A DNA stretch of 7,989 bases from an uncultured Eubacteriales bacterium (GTDB taxonomy: Bacteria > Bacillota_A > Clostridia > Oscillospirales > Oscillospiraceae). The notes below the pieces were generated by a model that worked only from the letters and a program-made list of their open reading frames with translations, did no database searches and was not told the DNA's origin. Both the position numbers and the translations under genes were made by a program. The stretch spans positions 1 through 7,989 of the forward strand of contig CATJRT010000259.1 in NCBI GenBank assembly GCA_949742895.1. Direction: 5' to 3'. Positions within the stretch are counted from its first letter, which is position 1; each line of letters starts with the position of its first letter. Shown piece after piece: positions 1-6,063 of the stretch.

Positions 1-751
1 CCTGGAGCGCCTCCACTCCGGCTTCGCTCCCGGCGGTTCCGTTCGCTCCGGCGGAGCCGCCGGAGCCGCCCTGGGTCCCGGCGGACAGGGCGGGGGCCGG
101 GGTGGGGGCATAGCCCGGGAGCGCGGCCTTGTCCGGTATGGCCAGCACCTGGCCGGGGTAGATGAGATCGGGATTTTTCACGCTGTTGGCAGTGGCCAGC
201 TTATAGGCCAGGGAGCCGTCCCCGTAGAATTTCCGGCAGATGGCCCACAGGCTGTCCCCCTTCACCACCGTATAGCTGCCCGGCGCGGCGGGCCCGTCCC
301 CCGCCTGGGCCGCAGCCTGGGCAGCCGGCTCCACCCCCGCCTCGTCCAGAAAGCGGTATTCGTACAGCGGCAGCTTGCAATAAACGTCGTTGCTGCCGTC
401 CTGCTCGCCGTACTCCAGCGGCCCCAGCAGGACGGGGATGTTGACCCCGGCGCCCGCCACGATGTACCGGCACACGTCCGCCGCCGCGCTCCAGGCGGTG
501 AGGCGGCTGATGTAGTACTGGGGGTCGGGCACGGCCCCGGCGGTGAGGAAGGGGTAGGCCTGGGCGGGGAGCATAAACTCCAGCGTTCCGGTGAACAGGC
601 TGTTCAGCCCCGGCAGGGCGATCTGCCCCGTCTGGGCCATGTCCAGCCGCTCCACCGCCCGGCCCGCCGCCATGGGGTAGCTCCGGGGGGTCACGGGCAG
701 GGTAAGCTCCTGCCCGGCGTTCGTATTTTTGAAAATGATGGCGCGTTCCAT
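1..751 (-). CDS. XkdP-like phage tail protein with LysM domain (3' end outside window)
   Basis: I read this frame directly from the minus strand; it is open from the ATG at 751 to the left edge (250 residues visible, C-terminus missing). The start follows a strong AAGGAGG site at 757-763. Residues 1-140 form a globular N-terminal domain starting MERAIIFKNT. A Gln/Ala/Gly-rich linker follows, then a LysM domain at about 159-206 (SYTVVKGDSLWAICRKFYG to YPGQVLAIP). After residue 208 the chain is Pro/Ala/Gly/Ser-rich. LysM domains bind peptidoglycan. In PBSX-type phages a LysM protein (XkdP) follows the tape measure gene and is a baseplate/tail component, and the position here matches. It is longer than the roughly 220-residue B. 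subtilis XkdP, so extra C-terminal sequence or a fusion is likely beyond the edge. Confidence 0.85.
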   Translation of the reverse strand, partial: MERAIIFKNTNAGQELTLPVTPRSYPMAAGRAVERLDMAQTGQIALPGLNSLFTGTLEFMLPAQAYPFLTAGAVPDPQYYISRLTAWSAAADVCRYIVAGAGVNIPVLLGPLEYGEQDGSNDVYCKLPLYEYRFLDEAGVEPAAQAAAQAGDGPAAPGSYTVVKGDSLWAICRKFYGDGSLAYKLATANSVKNPDLIYPGQVLAIPDKAALPGYAPTPAPALSAGTQGGSGGSAGANGTAGSEAGVEALQ

Positions 752-761
752 GGAAACCTCC

Positions 762-790
762 TTGCGTTCCCCCTGCGGTCATACTATAAT
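762..790 (+). promoter_or_regulatory. Promoter P0 for the 43-aa gene
   Basis: A perfect -10 TATAAT lies at 785-790, with a poor -35 TTGCGT at 762-767 and a 17-bp spacer. The first two bases of the -35 overlap the complement of the ribosome site of the LysM gene (757-763), the same divergent overlap seen at cassettes 4, 5 and 7. Confidence 0.6.
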
Positions 791-814
791 CGGCAATAAA
801 AAGGAGCGAATGTG

Positions 815-946
815 ATGAATATAGAGGAAAATTACCGGCTGATTGAAGCGCTGCAAAGCGCAGGCTGGACCGCAGAGGAAATCATCAATTTAATTAAATA
901 TATTGAAAGCGGCGACGGGCAGTACAAGCCGAAACGCAAGGACTGA
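815..946 (+). CDS. 43-aa hypothetical protein (cassette 0, between TMP and LysM gene)
   Basis: A 43-residue ORF that starts at ATG 815 (an in-frame GTG lies just before it at 812) behind an AAGGAG site at 801-806. The product is a short amphipathic, probably helical protein: a helix around residues 4-16 (ENYRLIEALQSAG), a turn, a helix around 19-32 (TAEEIINLIKYIES), then a basic tail KPKRKD. There is no membrane segment. It has its own promoter and terminator and lies antisense in the gap between two structural tail genes, so it is an accessory (moron-type) gene. Its AT-rich codons contrast with the GC-rich neighbours. I do not recognise the family. The helical hairpin with basic tail could bind protein or nucleic acid, but nothing shows which. 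Confidence 0.7.
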   Translation: MNIEENYRLIEALQSAGWTAEEIINLIKYIESGDGQYKPKRKD

Positions 947-948
947 TT

Positions 949-978
949 GCCGGGGAATCATCCCCGGCTTTTCGTTTA
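949..978 (+). terminator. Rho-independent terminator T0
   Basis: Inverted repeat GCCGGGGA / TCCCCGGC (949-956 and 961-968) with a 4-nt loop, followed by TTTTCGTTT. It starts two bases after the stop of the 43-aa gene, and its T-run overlaps the end of the convergent TMP gene (stop at 976-978). Confidence 0.85.
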
Positions 979-3186
979 CCGCGGCGCGGCGGCAGCGGCG
1001 GCCTGCTCCAGCCTGCTGGCCAGGAGCTGGGCAAGCTGGTCGGCCAGCTCCTCCGGCGCGCCGGTGAAGCTGTTGCCGGTGATGGTGATGCTGATGGGCG
1101 CGGCGGCCTGCCCTGCGTCCTGCGCCCGTGCCTGGCTGGCGGTGAGCACCCGTTCCCCCTCGTGGAGCAGGGCGGGGTAGCCGTCCCAGGGGACCCGGTC
1201 CAGGCCGAAGGCGTGGGAGTTGGCGTAGGCGCGCAGCTCCGCCTCCGCCCGCATATTCCTGAGGCCCTCCTCGGTCAGCCCGGCCTGCTTCAGGGCGTTC
1301 TCCGAGGCGTTTTCCCAGGCGGAATAGCTCCAGGCGGGAACGTCCGCGCCGAAGAGGGCCGCGCCCCGCCCCTTGCTCAGCTCCTGGCTCAGGGTGTAGG
1401 AGGCCTGGGTGGCTTCGTTCAGCGCTACGGTGGCGTTCCGGATGGCCTCGATCTCGTCCAGCTCCGTCCGGTTGAGGGTTCTCATGAACTCGCTGTTGTC
1501 AAAATACGCCTCCCCCAGGGCCTGGGCCGTCTCGTAGATGGCCTCCAGCTCCGCCCCGGCCTGTACGTCCTTGCCGTCCCCGTACCGCTCCTTTGCCGCC
1601 TGGTACTGCCGGGACAGCTTCGTCAGCTCGTTTTGCTGCTCCGCGTCCAGGCTATGCCAGGTGTCCCCGTGTTTTCCAGTGAGCACCATGCTCAGCACGT
1701 CCCGCATATACTGGTCCTGCATATTTTCCTTTTGCGCCTGGTTTTCCCCCAGGACGGCGTTGATCTCCTTCAGCGCGTTCCCCAGCTCGCCCTCGTAGGC
1801 GGTCTTCTGTGCCTCCAGGCCCACCAGGCGCTGCTTGTTGTAGGCCTCGCCGCCGGAGTTCTCAAGCTCCTGCTCCATGCCCTCCAGGGTGGAGGAAATG
1901 CCCTCAAAGGTCGCGCTCTGCTCCTCCATAGCCCCCAGGTAGCCGCCGTCCCCCGGCTCTTTGGCCAGCGCTTCTGTGATGATCGTCACCGCCTCGCCGC
2001 CGGTTATCTCCCCCTTGGAGATGTCGTCGTATATGCCCCCCAGGTCCTTCCCCTTGTCCTTCGCCAGCATATCGAATACGCCGATGCCCCGGTCGTTGAG
2101 GATGTTCAGGTATTCCAGCGTGGCCTTGTTGCTGGACTTCATCCGGCCCAGCGCCTGGGCTACGGCGTTCATGTCGCTGGTGCTCATGCCCAGCGCCGCC
2201 CCGGCGTCTCCGATGGTCCGCAGCAGCGGTATGATGCTGTTCTCGTCCTCCGCTTCGCCCACTTTGCCGTTGTAGCCGTAGGTGGCCAGCGTCTTGCTCA
2301 TGGCGGTGAGGTCGTCGTAGAGGAAGGGCGTGCGGTTGGACATCTCCACCAGCTCGCTCAGATACTGCCTTGCGGTGTCCTCGCTGCCGAACATGGTCTT
2401 GAACGAGATCAGGTCCTTTTCCCGCCCGCTGGCCAGCGCCGACCCCGCCGTCGCCATCTCCCCGGAGCGGCCCTTCACGCCGTCGTACAGCCCGCCGTAG
2501 TAGTCTTTAAATGCGTCGTCCTTGGCCTCGAAGATTTTCGTGCCGCTGGAAATCAGGCCGGACGCGCCGCCCACGGCCGCGCCCAGGGCAATGCCGGGAA
2601 GCCCGAACGGTATCCCCGCCATACCCCCTGAAATGGCGCCGCTTATGCTTTCGGAGACCAGCCCGGCCATGCCGTCTCCCAATGCGCTGTCGAGTTTGGC
2701 CTGGAACATACCGCCAAAAGCGGACGCCAAGTTTTGCCCCGTCGGTCCGCTGAGCACCCCCTTCAGCGCCTTGGCAAAGCCGCTGTCCTGCCCCTGCCCC
2801 TCCAGCGCCTCCTTGCGGATGACCTCGATGTTTTCCTTGTACATTTTCTGGTTTTCCTGCAGGGCCTTCGTGGTGCCGGCAATTTTATTGCGCAGCTCCT
2901 GCTGCCTTTGCTGCGCCTTTTCATAGGCGTCGCTGCTGGCCGCGTCCCCCAGCTCCTGAAAGCTCTTTCGGGCCGTCTTGACCTCCTCGTTGACGCCCTG
3001 GAGCTCCTTTTGCAGCGCCGTTTTCTGCTGGATCAGCTGCGCGTTTGCCTTTTGCAGCGCCTCATAGGTCTGCTTGAGCTGCTGGCTCTCCTTGTCCAGC
3101 GCCTTGGTCTTGTCCGCAATGGACGCAAATACGGGAGAGACCCCGTCTACGGCGGTCAAATATACGTTTATGCTCTCTTTCGGCAT
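976..3186 (-). CDS. Phage tail tape measure protein (XkdO-like)
   Basis: A 736-residue protein. The start at ATG 3186 (MPKESINVYL) is chosen because AAGAGGTGA lies just upstream (3191-3199) and three truncated copies in this window begin at the equivalent codon; an upstream in-frame ATG lacks this support. Residues about 20-125 are predicted coiled coil rich in Gln/Glu/Lys. Residues 165-215 are a Gly/Ala-rich hydrophobic stretch (SGAISGGMAGIPFGLPGIAL), typical of the membrane-active part of tape measures. Residues about 260-410 resemble the tape-measure N-terminal domain (FKTMFGSEDTARQYLSEL, then NRTPFLYDDL and the EYLNILNDRGIGV segment). The C-terminus carries GLDRVPWDGYPALLHEGERV (about 661-680), which I associate with Clostridia prophage tape measures. 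The protein sets tail length and helps DNA cross the host membrane. At about 1.5 angstrom per residue it implies a tail near 110 nm. Confidence 0.9.
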   Translation of the reverse strand: MPKESINVYLTAVDGVSPVFASIADKTKALDKESQQLKQTYEALQKANAQLIQQKTALQKELQGVNEEVKTARKSFQELGDAASSDAYEKAQQRQQELRNKIAGTTKALQENQKMYKENIEVIRKEALEGQGQDSGFAKALKGVLSGPTGQNLASAFGGMFQAKLDSALGDGMAGLVSESISGAISGGMAGIPFGLPGIALGAAVGGASGLISSGTKIFEAKDDAFKDYYGGLYDGVKGRSGEMATAGSALASGREKDLISFKTMFGSEDTARQYLSELVEMSNRTPFLYDDLTAMSKTLATYGYNGKVGEAEDENSIIPLLRTIGDAGAALGMSTSDMNAVAQALGRMKSSNKATLEYLNILNDRGIGVFDMLAKDKGKDLGGIYDDISKGEITGGEAVTIITEALAKEPGDGGYLGAMEEQSATFEGISSTLEGMEQELENSGGEAYNKQRLVGLEAQKTAYEGELGNALKEINAVLGENQAQKENMQDQYMRDVLSMVLTGKHGDTWHSLDAEQQNELTKLSRQYQAAKERYGDGKDVQAGAELEAIYETAQALGEAYFDNSEFMRTLNRTELDEIEAIRNATVALNEATQASYTLSQELSKGRGAALFGADVPAWSYSAWENASENALKQAGLTEEGLRNMRAEAELRAYANSHAFGLDRVPWDGYPALLHEGERVLTASQARAQDAGQAAAPISITITGNSFTGAPEELADQLAQLLASRLEQAAAAAAPR

Positions 3187-3204
3187 GGTCTCACCTCTTG
3201 CCTC

Positions 3205-3232
3205 TTGACATTTCAAATATTCGTGGTATCCT
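3205..3232 (+). promoter_or_regulatory. Promoter P1
   Basis: TTGACA at 3205-3210, spacer of 16 bp, TATCCT at 3227-3232. The heptamer CCTCTTG is tandemly duplicated here (3194-3200 and 3201-3207). The first copy is the complement of the TMP ribosome site and the second supplies the -35. Confidence 0.75.
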
Positions 3233-3251
3233 GAAAAACGGAGGTGTAATT

Positions 3252-3473
3252 ATGCTTCTTTACATTTATTTGTTTGTCCTTTTCTTGGGCGGCGTGTTGA
3301 TGATAGCCGGATATATCCTTATGCAGTCGACGCTTTCCTTTAAGGCCTCGGATTTTTCCTGGGAAAAAACAAAGGAGGCCTTCCGCGAAATGTTTCATAA
3401 CCGCCGCTTCCAGATAGGCGCCGTATGCTTTATCGTTGGACTTGCGATATGTATGTATTGCCTCTCTTACTGA
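3252..3473 (+). CDS. 73-aa two-helix membrane protein (cassette 1)
   Basis: Starts at ATG 3252 (MLLYIYLF) behind GGAGGTG at 3240-3246; the frame is open further upstream but that part lies over the promoter. Two hydrophobic helices, residues about 3-27 and 54-71, flank a charged loop containing KTKEAFREMFHNRRFQ (40-55). Net positive charge in the loop suggests it is cytoplasmic, with both ends outside. Cassette 2 has a related loop, KTKEGIGDMLHDRKFQ, at the same place, so the two are homologues. I do not recognise the family. Own promoter and terminator plus a position antisense in a tail operon suggest lysogenic expression. Superinfection exclusion is plausible but is inferred from context only. 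Confidence 0.8.
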   Translation: MLLYIYLFVLFLGGVLMIAGYILMQSTLSFKASDFSWEKTKEAFREMFHNRRFQIGAVCFIVGLAICMYCLSY

Positions 3474-3480
3474 GCTGACC

Positions 3481-3511
3481 GCCGCCCCCGCCCGGGGCGG
3501 CTTTGCTTTTT
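3481..3511 (+). terminator. Rho-independent terminator T1
   Basis: GCCGCCCC (3481-3488) pairs with GGGGCGGC (3494-3501), followed by TTTGCTTTTT. It lies eight bases after the stop of the 73-aa gene. Confidence 0.88.
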
Positions 3512-3560
3512 CCGCCGTACTCCTTGTCTCTTGACACTGCCGCAGCCTGTGGGTATACTG
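3494..3560 (+). repeat. 67-bp direct repeat, copy 1 (terminator arm, spacer and promoter)
   Basis: Matches 3820-3886 with one mismatch (T versus C in the spacer). The repeat runs from the right arm of a terminator through the fragment-free spacer to the -10 of the next promoter. The genes on either side differ, so the junction was copied while the cargo was not. Confidence 0.95.
3531..3559 (+). promoter_or_regulatory. Promoter P2
   Basis: TTGACA at 3531-3536, 17-bp spacer, TATACT at 3554-3559: near-consensus sigma-A, expected to be strong and constitutive. Identical to P3 over this whole span. Confidence 0.88.
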
Positions 3561-3584
3561 TCAATAGAAAGGGTGGTGGACAAT

Positions 3585-3803
3585 ATGTATCGTTTTCTAT
3601 TTCTCGTCCAGATCATACTTGGGCTCCTGCTTTGTGGGGTCGGCTCCGTCATTTTGTATTGCCGGCTCATCTCAGGTGATTACAGAAAAACCAAGGAGGG
3701 CATCGGCGATATGCTCCATGACCGCAAGTTCCAGTGCGCCTGTGCCTGCCTCCTTCTGAGCATGCTTCTTATGGGGATCCCCGCGCTGATAATCATCCTT
3801 TGA
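3585..3803 (+). CDS. 72-aa two-helix membrane protein (cassette 2)
   Basis: Start at ATG 3585 (MYRFLFLVQI); a GGGTGG stretch at 3571-3576 is a modest ribosome site. Hydrophobic helices at about 3-27 and 50-72 flank a charged loop with KTKEGIGDMLHDRKFQ (35-50). The shared pattern with cassette 1 is KTKE, four residues, M, then H-(N/D)-R-(R/K)-FQ directly before helix 2. The second helix begins CACACLL, an unusual cysteine cluster at the membrane edge. Function unknown. By homology and layout it does whatever the cassette 1 protein does, perhaps with a different target or specificity. Confidence 0.78.
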   Translation: MYRFLFLVQIILGLLLCGVGSVILYCRLISGDYRKTKEGIGDMLHDRKFQCACACLLLSMLLMGIPALIIIL

Positions 3804-3807
3804 ACCC

Positions 3808-3837
3808 GCCGCCCCCGCCGGGGCGGCTTTGCTTTTT
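3808..3837 (+). terminator. Rho-independent terminator T2
   Basis: GCCGCCCC (3808-3815) pairs with GGGGCGGC (3820-3827), 4-nt loop, followed by TTTGCTTTTT. Confidence 0.9.
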
Positions 3838-3886
3838 CCGCCGTACCCCTTGTCTCTTGACACTGCCGCAGCCTGTGGGTATACTG
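3820..3886 (+). repeat. 67-bp direct repeat, copy 2
   Basis: Second copy of the terminator-arm/spacer/promoter block at 3494-3560, one mismatch. It ends just after the -10 of P3. Confidence 0.95.
3857..3885 (+). promoter_or_regulatory. Promoter P3
   Basis: TTGACA at 3857-3862, 17-bp spacer, TATACT at 3880-3885; same sequence as P2. Confidence 0.88.
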
Positions 3887-3907
3887 AAATAAAGGGGGTG
3901 CCGTCGT

Positions 3908-4114
3908 ATGTTGTGGAAAATACAAGCCGCCTGTTTTTGCCTGATATTGAGCCTCGTGCCGGGTATTGCGGCCCTTGTAATTTTTATAATCTGGCTGCAA
4001 ACCAGGCCATGGCGTACTGTGGGCTTACGCAACAATCCGCTTGCTTTGGCTGAATTCATTTGCTTAGCGCTCACCGTCGTTTTCGTCTTGGTTGGGATGG
4101 CCCTCCTGACCTGA
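3908..4114 (+). CDS. 68-aa two-helix membrane protein (cassette 3)
   Basis: ATG 3908 follows AAAGGGGGTG at 3891-3900. Hydrophobic helices lie at about 6-30 and 46-67. The loop QTRPWRTVGLRNNPL (31-45) is strongly basic, which predicts a cytoplasmic loop with both ends outside. Length and topology match cassettes 1, 2 and 6, but the loop lacks the KTKE..RFQ motif, so I cannot claim homology from sequence alone. Promoter and upstream spacer are almost identical to those of cassette 2, so this cargo was placed behind a shared control region. No known family recognised. Confidence 0.75.
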   Translation: MLWKIQAACFCLILSLVPGIAALVIFIIWLQTRPWRTVGLRNNPLALAEFICLALTVVFVLVGMALLT

Positions 4115-4140
4115 CTTCTGCAGGTTGATCGACCGCCTGA

Positions 4141-4231
4141 CCCGCCGCCCCCGCCGGGGCGGCGTTATTTTTTCTTCCAAGTTCCGCTGAAGCTGCTGAG
4201 TTTCCTTATCCAGCTCCCTGGTCTTGTCCGC
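4141..4231 (+). repeat. 91-bp perfect direct repeat, copy 1 (terminator plus TMP fragment)
   Basis: Identical base for base to 5688-5778. It covers the terminator hairpin, its T-run and the inner 58 bases of the truncated TMP copy. Identity stops at the codons for ADK, after which the two TMP fragments diverge strongly, as expected of a recombination block. Confidence 0.95.
4144..4173 (+). terminator. Rho-independent terminator T3
   Basis: GCCGCCCC (4144-4151) pairs with GGGGCGGC (4156-4163), loop CGCC, then GTTATTTTTT; one more C-G pair closes the base. On the minus strand the hairpin has no following T-run, so it should not stop the tail operon. Confidence 0.9.
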
Positions 4232-4300
4232 AATGGACGCCAGCGCCGGCGACAGCTTATCGGTGGCGGTCAGATAGATATTCAGACTTTCCTTGGGCAT
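4169..4300 (-). pseudogene. Truncated tape measure 5' copy A
   Basis: Minus-strand fragment of 44 codons starting at ATG 4300 with an intact ribosome site (complement of ACCTCTT, 4307-4313). It begins MPKESLNIYLTATD and contains ASIADKT and LDKETQQL, clearly related to residues 1-38 of the full TMP (MPKESINVYLTAVD, ASIADKT, LDKESQQL). After LEEK at 4169 the frame runs into the terminator hairpin and continues with unrelated codons to a stop at 4064. If transcribed, about 79 residues could be made. Best explained as a relic of a related tape measure allele carried in with a cassette; a role as a small peptide is not excluded. Confidence 0.88.
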
Positions 4301-4311
4301 GGTCTCACCTC

Positions 4312-4339
4312 TTGACTTTTGCATGGCGTATAGTATACT
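4312..4339 (+). promoter_or_regulatory. Promoter P4
   Basis: TTGACT at 4312-4317, 16-bp spacer, TATACT at 4334-4339. The first two T of the -35 are also the complement of the AA in the ribosome site of TMP copy A. Confidence 0.82.
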
Positions 4340-4365
4340 TAAAGATATGAAAGGAGTCGAACTAT

Positions 4366-5679
4366 ATGTGGTTTTGGAGATTGTGGGGCGTTATCTTGTT
4401 CGCTTTCCCTGCAGCGGTCCTTTTTTATTGGATTTTTTTAGACATAGTAGGCAACAAGAAGTCCACCATGTCCGAGCTGGTGAAAGACCCTCGTACTATC
4501 ATCGGCTGTATCTGCTTCGCACTTGCTGTCATATGCTCCTTTTCATCGCGACACCCGGCGCCGTCTCCTTCTCCCGTCCCAAGCTCTGAGCCCTCGCCGC
4601 AAATCACAGAACTGCCTGTCATTGACTACGTTGAAATTCTCCGCAATAGTGAAGAATACGATGGCCAGGAAGTGCGCGTAGCTGGGCGGATTGCTCGGCT
4701 TGGCTGGAGCTCGTACACAAAACACAGCTTTTATTTCAGTGACCGGCTTGGTTTTCTGGACCGCGGCGAGTATTTTGAAGTGCGACTGTCTCGGCATTTT
4801 TCTTACAACGAAAGCGTAAGCGATTACTATGAGCTGGACCAATATGTGCTGGTTCAGGGGACCTGGCACAGCGGGGGTTATTATCTGTCTCTGCACGATG
4901 CGCAGGTCATTGATACGGGTGAAGAAGAGGCCCGGCAGGCGGACCAGGCTTTTATGGACGAATGGCTTCGTGAGAAACAGGCTGATGCTGAGCTTCCCAT
5001 GACCGACTATATGGATCTCATTGCATCGCGTTGGGATTACAAAGATCAGCGGGTCCGCACTGTAGGGCGGATCTACGATACGAGAGGCGATTCGATCTGG
5101 TTTCAGGACAGGGAGACAGGGGAAAAATGCCTCGAATGCAGCTTGAGGGGCTGTCCTCCGGAAATGCTGGATAGCTGCAAGGATGGCGAATATGTGCTTC
5201 TATCCGGCCTTTTTGTGTGTGAATTGAACAGCGATCCACGGTTAAAGGACGTTTTTGTCGAAAGCACCGGCAGCGAGGTGCAGGCGCTTTCCGAGCAGGC
5301 CGATGCCGACTGGTGGGTGCGTTTTGCTGCGGAGCGGGAGGATTATATTTCTGACTGCCAGCCCTGCGTCTATGACGATCTTGCCCGGTATCCCGATACC
5401 TATCGTGGGAAGCAGGCCGCGCTGAGCGGAACGGTCCTCCGGGTAGACGAGGGCCTGAGCACAGATACTGTGTACTTGGATCTGGGTCAAAACTGCGTGG
5501 TCTGCATAAAGTATTCAGGCAAGCTCCTCAATGACCCGAAAATATTGAAAGGCGATCAGATCACGTTCTACGGAGAATGTGCTGGGGAAGGACTCTATGA
5601 GTCTCAGATCGGAGAAAGCGAATATGTCCCGCAGCTCAATGCCCGCTATTCCAGCTTCAACCAGCCCTGCGCACAGTGA
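4366..5679 (+). CDS. 437-aa membrane-anchored protein with three OB-like extracellular repeats (cassette 4)
   Basis: ATG 4366 follows AAGGAG at 4351-4356. Two hydrophobic helices (about 5-26 and 45-60) flank a basic loop NKKSTMSELVKDPRT, the same plan as the small cassette proteins. A Pro/Ser linker (64-79) follows, then about 360 residues that should be extracellular. These hold three repeats beginning near 87, 213 and 334. Each has Tyr/Asp-rich lead-in, then a (Y)(D/K/R)(G/D)(Q/K)-V-R-V-x-GRI-like strand (EYDGQEVRVAGRI 97-109; DYKDQRVRTVGRI 224-236; TYRGKQAALSGTV 345-357), and later a V-L-V/L-x-G strand (YVLVQGTW, YVLLSGLF, ITFYGECA). This resembles OB-fold 'tRNA_anti-like' repeats of Firmicutes surface proteins; the domain name is from memory. 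No catalytic motif is seen. Likely an exported binding or shielding domain fused to the two-helix module. Confidence 0.85.
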   Translation: MWFWRLWGVILFAFPAAVLFYWIFLDIVGNKKSTMSELVKDPRTIIGCICFALAVICSFSSRHPAPSPSPVPSSEPSPQITELPVIDYVEILRNSEEYDGQEVRVAGRIARLGWSSYTKHSFYFSDRLGFLDRGEYFEVRLSRHFSYNESVSDYYELDQYVLVQGTWHSGGYYLSLHDAQVIDTGEEEARQADQAFMDEWLREKQADAELPMTDYMDLIASRWDYKDQRVRTVGRIYDTRGDSIWFQDRETGEKCLECSLRGCPPEMLDSCKDGEYVLLSGLFVCELNSDPRLKDVFVESTGSEVQALSEQADADWWVRFAAEREDYISDCQPCVYDDLARYPDTYRGKQAALSGTVLRVDEGLSTDTVYLDLGQNCVVCIKYSGKLLNDPKILKGDQITFYGECAGEGLYESQIGESEYVPQLNARYSSFNQPCAQ

Positions 5680-5687
5680 GACGCATT

Positions 5688-5778
5688 CCCGCCGCCCCCG
5701 CCGGGGCGGCGTTATTTTTTCTTCCAAGTTCCGCTGAAGCTGCTGAGTTTCCTTATCCAGCTCCCTGGTCTTGTCCGC
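5688..5778 (+). repeat. 91-bp perfect direct repeat, copy 2
   Basis: Second copy of 4141-4231, covering terminator T4 and the inner part of TMP copy B. Confidence 0.95.
5691..5720 (+). terminator. Rho-independent terminator T4
   Basis: GCCGCCCC (5691-5698) pairs with GGGGCGGC (5703-5710), loop CGCC, then GTTATTTTTT. It lies 11 bases after the stop of the 437-aa gene. Confidence 0.9.
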
Positions 5779-5850
5779 CAGCGACGTGAGCGTCCGCTCC
5801 GAGCCTCCGCTGCTCATAGCGATGTACAGATTTATGCTTTCGTTCGGCAT
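5716..5850 (-). pseudogene. Truncated tape measure 5' copy B
   Basis: Minus-strand fragment of 45 codons from ATG 5850 with ribosome site complement ACCTCTT. It starts MPNESINLYIAM and contains SGGSERTLTSLADKT, then LDKETQQLQRNLEEK. The outer half differs from the full TMP and resembles copy C (SGSLERTLVSPADK). The inner half is identical in DNA to copy A, so B is a mosaic of two alleles. It is cut at the same codon as A and reads on through the hairpin to a stop at 5515. Confidence 0.88.
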
Positions 5851-5861
5851 AATCTCACCTC

Positions 5862-5889
5862 TTGACATCTATATGTTTTTTGATATACT
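5862..5889 (+). promoter_or_regulatory. Promoter P5
   Basis: TTGACA at 5862-5867, 16-bp AT-rich spacer, TATACT at 5884-5889. The -35 overlaps the complement of the ribosome site of TMP copy B. Confidence 0.82.
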
Positions 5890-5929
5890 GACATATAGAA
5901 AGAATGTTGAATATAGGAGGGTGAACCAC

Positions 5930-6040
5930 ATGAAATGGCACTGGGCAAAGAAAAGTCTGATAATTTTCTGGGGTGGTGTTTTTGCCCTTTTGCTTTTTTG
6001 TATGTGCATAGGAATCGCAATGTTTGGACTTCCGATATGA
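5930..6040 (+). CDS. 36-aa single-helix membrane peptide (cassette 5)
   Basis: A 36-residue ORF starting at ATG 5930 behind a strong AGGAGGGTGA (5915-5924). It has a short basic, Trp-rich N-terminus (MKWHWAKKS) and one hydrophobic helix, residues about 10-33, with a Cys pair (FCMCIG). The basic N-terminus predicts N-in orientation. It is half the size of the other membrane cargo and could be a truncated member, a toxin-like peptide or a genuine small membrane protein. Strong promoter, ribosome site and terminator argue that it is expressed. No antitoxin gene or antisense RNA promoter is evident beside it. Confidence 0.68.
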   Translation: MKWHWAKKSLIIFWGGVFALLLFCMCIGIAMFGLPI

Positions 6041-6063
6041 CCCATTATGCTGCGTTCTGACCC

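Noticed and set aside
40..78. GC-rich palindromic stretch in the LysM gene
   Set aside because: Lies in Gly/Ala/Ser linker coding sequence with repeated codons; palindromes are expected from composition.
201..782. 193-aa minus-strand ORF starting MTAGGTQGG
   Set aside because: Out-of-frame shadow of the LysM tail gene; composition is Gly/Arg/Pro-rich, and the true frame carries the LysM domain and ribosome site.
1162..2631. 489-aa plus-strand ORF
   Set aside because: Antisense to the tape measure gene; long only because of GC-rich codon bias. No ribosome site or domain, and Leu/Gly/Val/Arg-rich low-quality sequence.
2511..3234. Plus-strand ORFs of 80, 134 and 166 aa
   Set aside because: Mirror frames of the coiled-coil region of the tape measure; no independent signals.
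3467..4074. Minus-strand ORFs containing repeated RRKKQSRPG-like peptides
   Set aside because: They are translations of the terminator hairpins and duplicated spacer, not conserved proteins; no ribosome sites.
4543..5490. Minus-strand ORFs of 117, 73 and 82 aa
   Set aside because: Antisense to the 437-aa gene, without start signals.
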